Source of the DNA: Clostridia bacterium
Lineage (GTDB): Bacteria > Bacillota > Clostridia > Christensenellales > DUVY01
Length of the DNA: 11,009 bases
Assembly (NCBI GenBank): GCA_026001225.1
Contig: BNZQ01000053.1
Location: 1-11,009 of the forward strand
Direction: 5' to 3'
Below the pieces are notes generated by a model. That model did not search any database, was not told the DNA's origin, and saw only the letters and a list, made by a program, of their open reading frames with translations. The position numbers were made by a program, and so were the translations under genes. This document shows, one piece after another, positions 6,626 to 11,009 of the stretch. The first letter of the stretch is position 1. Every line of letters starts with the position of its first letter.

Positions 6626-7354
6626 TTACCTTTGCAATTTATACAGCGTCGCGATCAGCTTGAAAATCAGCGCGTCCGAAAAGCCGCGGATATCCAGTCC
6701 GGTCGCCTCCTGAATTTTATCCAGCCGGTACAATAAGGTGTTGCGGTGCATATAGAGCTTGCGGCTTGTCTCGCTGATATTGAGAGAAGACAGCAGGAAT
6801 TCCTCCGCCATGTCCATCATTTCCTTGTCGTCCAAAACAGCCAACGTCCGCTCGTCGAACAGCGTGGAGGAAAATTCGGCGGCTTTTTTCCCCGACTCCT
6901 CCAAAATTTTAAGCAGTAAATATTCCTTGTAGGTAACAATACCCCGCTTATAGGAAATGAGGCCGCCGTGCTTTAAGGCCGTCACGCTCTCGCCCAAAGC
7001 CGACAGCGTATCGGAACCCTGAAAGCCGCCGATGCCGATTTCGATCCTCAAAATGTTTTCCTGTTCGAGGGCGTCCTTTAAATTTTGCGCGAAATCCGAC
7101 GCCGATCTGTACTCGTCCTTGGTTTTATTTTTCAAAAGGTACGCGGCGACGTTGCCGCCCATGTCCAAAATATAGTCCTCCTCGGCCTTGAATTGGGACA
7201 GGAAATTGACCACCTCGTTCAGTTTTCCGGACTCGAAGCTGATCGCTAACACGCTGTAACCGTCCCTCTTTTTTTCGATATCCCGCGCCAACTGCTCCAA
7301 ATCCGCGCCCGGCAACTTGTCTCGTATCAATTGGAGGACTTCCAAAACTTCCAC
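6626..7354 (-). CDS. CdaR/PucR-like transcriptional regulator lacking an N-terminal sensor domain
   Basis: A 242-residue DNA-binding regulator. The C-terminus (about 183-240) is a clear PucR-type HTH_30 domain: AEEFLLSSLNISETSRKLYMHRNTLLYRLDKIQEATGLDIR. Residues about 33-145 resemble the degenerate GGDEF-like CdaR core (FAQNLKDALEQ, IGIGGFQGS, LGESVTALKHG). CdaR of E. coli activates sugar-diacid catabolism, and PucR controls purine use. This protein lacks the ligand-binding N-terminal region of those, so its signal is not predictable. The start is GTG (7352-7354), judged from homology starting at once and from a promoter that ends six bases upstream. There is no Shine-Dalgarno. It sits between the MsmX-like ATPase and malic enzyme genes, so control of carbohydrate or malate use is a reasonable inference only. 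Confidence 0.82.
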   Translation of the reverse strand: MEVLEVLQLIRDKLPGADLEQLARDIEKKRDGYSVLAISFESGKLNEVVNFLSQFKAEEDYILDMGGNVAAYLLKNKTKDEYRSASDFAQNLKDALEQENILRIEIGIGGFQGSDTLSALGESVTALKHGGLISYKRGIVTYKEYLLLKILEESGKKAAEFSSTLFDERTLAVLDDKEMMDMAEEFLLSSLNISETSRKLYMHRNTLLYRLDKIQEATGLDIRGFSDALIFKLIATLYKLQR

Positions 7355-7389
7355 GAATATATTGTATCAGAAAATTCAAAAAAAGTAAA
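7355..7389 (-). promoter_or_regulatory. Promoter of the CdaR-like gene, extended -10 abutting GTG
   Basis: On the minus strand, TTTACT (7384-7389) is followed by a 17-base spacer and TGA-TACAAT (TG at 7367-7369, hexamer 7361-7366, 5/6). Six bases (ATATTC) separate it from the GTG. The -35 sequence, spacer length, TG motif and distance to the start codon are the same as at rex, and both are followed by a T run after the -35. Confidence 0.65.
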
Positions 7390-7431
7390 ATATCCGTCAC
7401 CCTCTTTATAAAACTTTTATCTAACAATTGC

Positions 7432-7467
7432 AAGAACGCGGAAAGGTATACACCTTCCCGCGTTCTT
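7432..7467 (-). terminator. Strong stem-loop 27 bases downstream of the MsmX-like gene, probable 3' end
   Basis: AAGAACGCGG (7432-7441) pairs perfectly with CCGCGTTCTT (7458-7467). After one A/C mismatch the stem continues for five more pairs (7443-7447 with 7452-7456) around a tiny loop. On the minus strand it follows the ATPase stop codon and precedes the promoter of the CdaR-like gene. The sequence after the stem (GCAATTGTTAG) lacks a clean T tract, so it may be a weak terminator or an RNA-stabilising hairpin. Confidence 0.55.
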
Positions 7468-7493
7468 CCGATCGTTGAAGTTTTTTGAACGGA

Positions 7494-9329
7494 TTACTTC
7501 TTTTTCGTCGTTGTCGCTTTTTTCAACGCCGAGGTCGCCTTGTTCAGCGCGGAAACTGCCTTATCTACGTCGGAAGCGGGCTTTTTGGCGGCCGGCCTTT
7601 TCGCGGCTGCCGTCGTCCTGATCGTCCGCGTCGTCGCGGTCGTTTTGCGAGCCGCGGGCTTCGTCGGCTCATCCGCCGCCGTAGCGGCCGCAACGGGCGC
7701 CGCGCCGCCGACAAACGCCAAGGTCGAAGCGTCGATTTTCACCTCGTCGGCGGGCGTCAAGGCGTCGGGTAATTTAAACTCGGCGACCGTTCTCACGCCT
7801 TCCTCGGCGGGCAGAACCACGCTTTCGAAGTCCTTGAGCAATTCCTTGTTGGTGTCGTACAGCGCGCAACGGTTTATATTGAACGCCAATTTGACCGTCT
7901 GCCCCTGTTCGAAGCCATCGTCGGGATTGTGACGCGCCACGAAATAGCCGTGCTTCAACACGGTATCGGTAAATATCGAGTCGTTATCCACAAGGGCGAC
8001 GTTGGCGTTCACCACCACCTTGGGCGCGGGCTCGGCGTAATATTTGTCGGCGTAAACATTGGCGGTCTTGACTCCGAGCAGCACATCGCGGTCTTGCGCC
8101 TCGACGCCCAATTCCTTGGGCAATACGTACCGCACCTTGCCGCCGTCGAGAACGATCTCCGCGCCGTTGCCCTCGTTGACCAACTTCGCCTCGATATAGT
8201 TCACCTTCGGAATGCCCAAAATCGTCAATTCGGTTTCGGTATCGAACAGGTGGATGTGTTTAGCGTCGATCGCGACCTTGATCGTCTCTCCGGCGTTAAC
8301 GTTGGAACGGGCGTTGACGCGCGCCACGATATAATCGTCTTTGCCGGGCGCTTTCATGTACAGAATGGTTTCGTTGCCCAATTTTTCCAAGACGTCGATT
8401 TCGGCTACCATCGTGGTGCGCGGCGAGGATTCGACAAAGATTTGCTCGTTGTGGATATCCTCGGGGCGCACGCCGAAATAGATTTCCTTGCCGATATAGT
8501 CGTCGCTGACCAAACGCTTGCTCTTGGAAGCGGGAATCTCGATACGCGTTTCGCCGAAATACACGATCAGATGATTGCCCTCCCTCTCGAGGCGCGCCTT
8601 GAACATATTCATTTGCGGCGTGCCGATAAAGGTCGCCACGAAATGGTTGACGGGGTTGTCGTACAGATTTTGCGGCGTGTCCACCTGCTGCACGAAACCG
8701 TCCTTCATGACGACGATGCGCGTGCCCATCGTCATCGCCTCGGTTTGGTCGTGCGTGACGTAAATAAAGGTGGTCGCCAATTTATTGTGGAGCTTCGTAA
8801 TCTCCGTGCGCATTTGCACGCGAAGCTTGGCGTCCAAATTGGACAGCGGCTCGTCCAGCAAAAAGACCTTGGGTTGACGGACGATCGCGCGCCCCAACGC
8901 GACACGCTGCCGCTGGCCGCCCGAAAGCGCCTTCGGTTTACGCGTTAAAAGGGGCTGAATGCCCAAAATATTGGCGGCTTCCTGCACCTTGGCCTCGATT
9001 TGGTCGCGCGGCATTTTGCGCAATTTCAAACCGAAAGCCATGTTGTCGTACACCGTCATGTGCGGATACAATGCATAGTTTTGGAACACCATCGCAATAT
9101 CGCGGTCCTTGGGCTCCACGTCGTTAACGAGGCGGCCGTCGATATACAGCTCGCCTTCGCTGATTTCTTCGAGGCCCGCGACCATACGCAAGGTCGTGGA
9201 TTTTCCGCAACCCGAGGGGCCGACAAAGACGACGAATTCCTTGTCGTCGATTTCAAGGTTGAAATCGCTGACCGCTTTCACGTTGCCGGGATAAATCTTG
9301 TAAATGTGACGTAAGGATAAAGTAGCCAT
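7494..9329 (-). CDS. msmX: MsmX/UgpC-type carbohydrate ABC importer ATPase with duplicated regulatory domain and Lys/Ala-rich tail
   Basis: A cytoplasmic ATPase energising binding-protein-dependent carbohydrate import; in Firmicutes one MsmX often serves several importers. The NBD (1-235) has Walker A GPSGCGKS (37-44), Q-loop Gln83, signature LSGGQ (135-139), Walker B VFLLDE with Glu160, and His193. Residues 238-370 are the usual MalK-type TOBE/OB regulatory domain. MsmX normally stops near 365 residues; this protein has 611. Residues 377-500 repeat the regulatory domain (LGVKTANVY matches FGVRPEDIH; GYFVARHN matches DYIVARVN; GQTVKLAF and LYDTNKEL match GETIKVAI and LFDTETEL). A linker leads to a Lys/Ala/Thr tail (about 546-611) with KRPAAKKPA and KA-x-SAL heptads. 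The start is the ATG at 9327-9329, where homology begins (MATLSLRHIYKIYPGN) with GGAGG upstream; 14 extra upstream residues are rejected. No permease or binding-protein gene is nearby. Confidence 0.9.
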   Translation of the reverse strand: MATLSLRHIYKIYPGNVKAVSDFNLEIDDKEFVVFVGPSGCGKSTTLRMVAGLEEISEGELYIDGRLVNDVEPKDRDIAMVFQNYALYPHMTVYDNMAFGLKLRKMPRDQIEAKVQEAANILGIQPLLTRKPKALSGGQRQRVALGRAIVRQPKVFLLDEPLSNLDAKLRVQMRTEITKLHNKLATTFIYVTHDQTEAMTMGTRIVVMKDGFVQQVDTPQNLYDNPVNHFVATFIGTPQMNMFKARLEREGNHLIVYFGETRIEIPASKSKRLVSDDYIGKEIYFGVRPEDIHNEQIFVESSPRTTMVAEIDVLEKLGNETILYMKAPGKDDYIVARVNARSNVNAGETIKVAIDAKHIHLFDTETELTILGIPKVNYIEAKLVNEGNGAEIVLDGGKVRYVLPKELGVEAQDRDVLLGVKTANVYADKYYAEPAPKVVVNANVALVDNDSIFTDTVLKHGYFVARHNPDDGFEQGQTVKLAFNINRCALYDTNKELLKDFESVVLPAEEGVRTVAEFKLPDALTPADEVKIDASTLAFVGGAAPVAAATAADEPTKPAARKTTATTRTIRTTAAAKRPAAKKPASDVDKAVSALNKATSALKKATTTKKK

Positions 9330-9340
9330 AAGGTATTTTT

Positions 9341-9380
9341 CCTCCAATACTATTTTACAACATAAAGTCAAATTTTACAA
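9341..9380 (-). promoter_or_regulatory. Promoter and Shine-Dalgarno of the MsmX-like gene
   Basis: On the minus strand, TTGTAA (9375-9380, 4/6), a 17-base spacer and TAAAAT (9352-9357, 5/6) form a plausible promoter; GGAGG (9341-9345) lies 11 bases before the ATG. A start seven bases after this -10 would put the Shine-Dalgarno at the very 5' end of the mRNA, so the assignment is uncertain. The TTGTAAAAT string occurs twice, 20 bases apart. Confidence 0.4.
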
Positions 9381-9422
9381 TCGGAAAAGTGCACAAAAAA
9401 ATCTGCGGGAAGTGTAAAATTT
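9370..9422. promoter_or_regulatory. Inverted repeat between hisIE and the MsmX-like gene
   Basis: AAATTTTACA (9370-9379) is the perfect inverse of TGTAAAATTT (9413-9422), with a 33-base interval; a further ATTTTACA lies at 9352-9359. The 8-base core thus appears three times in 71 bases around the ATPase promoter. Operator sites for a regulator, or an A+T-rich stem after hisIE, are both possible. Confidence 0.4.
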
Positions 9423-9428
9423 GTACAG

Positions 9429-10139
9429 TCACTTGTTTCCGTATTCCCTTTTCCTCGGCGCACTGTGCCGTTCCTTTAAGACCGCGAACACCGCGTCCAA
9501 ATCCAGGCCCCTGTTTTCGCACAGGACGACGACGTGATAAAAAAGGTCGGCCAATTCCCCCGAAAGCTCCGTATTGTCGGCGTTTTTGGCGGCGATGATC
9601 GTTTCGGCGGCCTCCTCCCCGACCTTTTTGCAAATCTTGTCCACGCCCTTATCCAAAAGGTAATTCGTATAGCTCCCTTCCTCCGGCGTTTTCGCGCGTT
9701 CCTTTACGGTGCGCGCCATTTCGTACAGGATCGACGCGGGAAGCGCCGCCGCGTTTGCCGCTGCGTCCGTTTCTGTTTTCGCGCCGCCGAACAGCAGGTC
9801 GTGCGCCCGTCCCTTGCGCGGATCCGCGCCGTCGTTCACCAAATTGAAAAAACAGGTTTCCGAGCCCGTGTGACAGGCCGGCCCGACTTGCTCGACTTTG
9901 AGTAAAACGCAATCGCCGTCGCAGTCCAGCGAAAGCTCCTTCACGGTTTGCACGTGGCCGCTCTCCTCGCCCTTGCGCCATAGCCGCGCGCGGCTCCGCG
10001 ACCAATAATGCGCCCGCCCCGTCTTGACCGTCAAGTCCAACGCTTCCTTATTCATGTACGCCTGCATGAGGACCTTGCCCGTCCTCGCGTCCTGCGCCAC
10101 CGCGCAGATCAATCCCTTTTCGTCAAATTTCGGTTCCAT
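9429..10139 (-). CDS. hisIE: HisIE: phosphoribosyl-AMP cyclohydrolase / phosphoribosyl-ATP pyrophosphohydrolase
   Basis: A bifunctional cytoplasmic enzyme of histidine synthesis. The C-terminal HisE half removes pyrophosphate from phosphoribosyl-ATP; the N-terminal HisI half opens the adenine ring of phosphoribosyl-AMP. HisI (about 1-105) has the metal-binding DCDGDC (72-77) and [13 protein letters not shown] with Cys89 and Cys96, the usual Zn2+ ligands. HisE (about 135-230) has [11 protein letters not shown] (155-165), [15 protein letters not shown] (172-186) and [12 protein letters not shown] (195-206). The linker ([15 protein letters not shown]) is Ala-rich. The 236 residues are slightly long for the fusion but complete. 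The ATG at 10137-10139 is preceded by a weak AGAAGAAG ribosome site. hisA lies upstream across a 254-base repeat-filled spacer, and hisF is missing between them. The C-terminus [11 protein letters not shown] is basic and unremarkable. Confidence 0.95.
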   Translation of the reverse strand: MEPKFDEKGLICAVAQDARTGKVLMQAYMNKEALDLTVKTGRAHYWSRSRARLWRKGEESGHVQTVKELSLDCDGDCVLLKVEQVGPACHTGSETCFFNLVNDGADPRKGRAHDLLFGGAKTETDAAANAAALPASILYEMARTVKERAKTPEEGSYTNYLLDKGVDKICKKVGEEAAETIIAAKNADNTELSGELADLFYHVVVLCENRGLDLDAVFAVLKERHSAPRKREYGNK

Positions 10140-10164
10140 ATTCTTCTTCTTTTTCGTTTTATTT

Positions 10165-10215
10165 TGCGGAGAAAACTTTTTATAAAAAGTTTTCTCCGTA
10201 CCCTTTTCAAAAATT
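10165..10215. repeat. Nested palindromic repeat, shortened copy
   Basis: Bases 10168-10197 form a perfect 30-base palindrome, GGAGAAAACTTTTT and its complement around AT. It is followed by GTACCCTTTTCAAAAA, as in the full copy at 6543-6621, which has ATACCCTTTTCCAAAAA. The left outer arm of the full copy is missing here; the loss runs exactly between two TGCG tetramers that the full copy retains at 6541-6544 and 6566-6569. Both copies lie 20-30 bases before a start codon and share CGCAAAATAAAA (minus strand) next to the gene. Confidence 0.8.
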
Positions 10216-10263
10216 TTAACCTTTCTCCGTTAGATCTTTTATATCAAGCCTTGTCGAATGCAA

Positions 10264-10399
10264 CTTTGAAAAGCATAGACGCGCCGCAGTCGGGCGACAG
10301 TTGGCAACGTCGGCAAGGGCGCGTAGTCAGACCTACGTAACCGAGCCGACTTGTCAAGCGTAACCCGAATCCGGCGATGTATATGCCTTTCCTTCAAAG
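10264..10399 (+). repeat. Structured dispersed repeat, copy B
   Basis: Nested complementary arms cover this whole segment: CTTTGAA (10264-10270) with TTCAAAG (10393-10399); GCAT (10273-10276) with ATGC (10383-10386); CGCCG (10282-10286) with CGGCG (10372-10376); TCGGG (10290-10294) with CCCGA (10364-10368); TTGGCAA (10301-10307) with TTGTCAA (10351-10357, one G-T pair); GTCGGC (10309-10314) with GCCGAC (10345-10350); and CGTAG (10322-10326) with CTACG (10333-10337). It shares two blocks with copy A at 306-367. The right arm overlaps the hisA stop codon, suggesting insertion at the 3' end of hisA. Confidence 0.75.
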
Positions 10400-10927
10400 C
10401 TTATTTAAATCAAGCATTCCCTCATATAACGCCTTGCCCAAAATCGCTCCGTACAGTCCCCGCGATTTCAATTCCTCGATATCTCGCAGAGTCGAAACGC
10501 CGCCGCTCGCGATGATTTGCAATTCGGTCTGCGCTTGCATGACCGCCGACACCTCGAAATTCGCGCCCGCCAGTACGCCGTCGCGCCCGATATCGGTAAA
10601 AACCGCCGTGCGAATCCCCGCGCCGTACAGCGTTTTTCCCAGCTCCAAGCCCGTCATTGTCGTGTCCTCGACCCAGCCCTTGACCGAAACGAAACCGTTT
10701 CGGCAATCGATTCCCGCGATCACGCGGTCGCCAAACTCCCGAACGGCTTGCGCCGCGAACGACGGATTTGCGCAAATCGAGGTGCCCAAAATCACGCGTC
10801 TGACGCCCCAACGCAACCGCTCCTCTATATCCTTTATCGTTCGTATGCCGCCGCCGAGCTGAACGGGAATCTTCACGGCGCACAAAATGTCCCTGACCGT
10901 CCCGTGATTTACGCCGACGGAATCGAA
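10394..10927 (-). CDS. hisA: HisA, phosphoribosylformimino-AICAR phosphate isomerase (5'-truncated)
   Basis: A (beta/alpha)8-barrel Amadori isomerase of histidine synthesis that acts on ProFAR. Recognisable are AVKIPVQLGGGIRT, the phosphate-binding GGGIR loop, WGVRRVILGTSICANPSF, GIDCRNGFVSVKGWVE with the catalytic acid Asp, FTDIGRDG, ASGGVST and GAILGKALYEG. In-frame sequence continues upstream of the first internal start (TTG, 10883-10885) as FDSVGVNHGTVRDIL, which fits HisA after its VVD motif. The frame should then enter the first 50 or so residues with the catalytic base Asp, but homology stops near 10927 and the frame is closed by TGA at 10964-10966, inside an inverted copy of the gene's own sequence. 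The C-terminus (GMLDLNKL) is a few residues shorter than usual, at the edge of repeat copy B. I therefore treat the gene as truncated in this sequence, probably by artefact. Confidence 0.88.
   Translation of the reverse strand, partial: FDSVGVNHGTVRDILCAVKIPVQLGGGIRTIKDIEERLRWGVRRVILGTSICANPSFAAQAVREFGDRVIAGIDCRNGFVSVKGWVEDTTMTGLELGKTLYGAGIRTAVFTDIGRDGVLAGANFEVSAVMQAQTELQIIASGGVSTLRDIEELKSRGLYGAILGKALYEGMLDLNKL
10758..10843. repeat. Left arm of an 86-base inverted repeat (inside hisA)
   Basis: This stretch of hisA (encoding part of RTIKDIEERLRWGVRRVILG and the following TSICANPSF) is the reverse complement of 10924-11009 at 82 of 86 positions, with an 80-base interval between the arms. Confidence 0.95.
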
Positions 10928-11009
10928 CGAGAAAGGAGATAGAGGAGCGGTTGCGTTGGGGCGTCAGACGCGTGATTTTGGGGACCTCGATTTGCGCAAA
11001 TCCGTAGTT
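10924..11009. repeat. Right arm of the 86-base inverted repeat, ending at the window edge
   Basis: A plus-strand reading gives the hisA peptide again (KEIEERLRWGVRRVILGTSI) but with RTIKD changed to RTRKE and a stop replacing Ser. The four mismatches to the left arm are T to G (twice), C to G and C to A. The arm begins with CGAACGA, a 7-base microhomology shared by both arms. It replaces the expected 5' part of hisA and ends the sequence; a fold-back chimera is the simplest reading. Confidence 0.9.

Noticed and set aside
10517..10942. Plus-strand open frames antisense to hisA
   Set aside because: They mirror the codon bias of hisA on the other strand and match no family.

Overview
The window most resembles the chromosome of an uncultivated anaerobic Firmicute, probably a gut-type member of the Clostridia. 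The signs are a Rex redox repressor, a heterodimeric ABC exporter pair, an MsmX-type sugar ATPase beside a CdaR/PucR-like activator, an NAD-type malic enzyme, a fused hisIE, and G+C-rich genes separated by A+T-rich spacers. The order/genus placement is inference only.

Layout. Every protein gene is on the minus strand. From right to left (direction of transcription) these are: a 5'-truncated hisA (10394 to about 10927); a 254-base spacer of repeats; hisIE (9429-10139); an MsmX/UgpC-type ATPase with an unusual C-terminus (7494-9329); a stem-loop; a short CdaR/PucR-like regulator (6626-7354); a palindromic repeat; malic enzyme (5339-6514); two ABC half-exporters (3529-5253 and 1720-3504); and rex (912-1562). 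A tRNA-Val(GAC) gene (542-618) on the plus strand converges on rex, with a bidirectional terminator (775-805) between them. At the left edge a zinc-ribbon protein, probably a transposase N-terminus, runs off the window (1-86). Bases 87-505 hold no credible gene but are rich in dyad symmetry and contain a diverged copy of a structured repeat.

How the genes fit together. hisA and hisIE catalyse the early histidine steps, but hisF, usually between them, is absent and two repeats occupy the gap. The MsmX-type ATPase would energise one or more carbohydrate importers, and the adjacent regulator could respond to carbon or organic-acid supply. Malic enzyme makes pyruvate and NADH, and Rex senses NADH/NAD+. 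The two ABC half-transporters form an asymmetric heterodimer with one degenerate ATP site.

Most notable points. (1) Three genes (the transposase fragment, the CdaR-like regulator and rex) share one promoter geometry: a -35, a 17-base spacer and an extended -10 ending exactly 6 bases before the start codon, which predicts leaderless mRNAs. (2) The MsmX-type ATPase has a duplicated regulatory domain and a histone-H1-like Lys/Ala tail. (3) Two families of palindromic repeats are each present twice, one with a deletion between short direct repeats and one with apparent compensatory stem changes. (4) The last 86 bases are an inverted near-copy of hisA sequence 80 bases away. This cuts off the 5' part of hisA and looks like a fold-back assembly or library artefact rather than biology.
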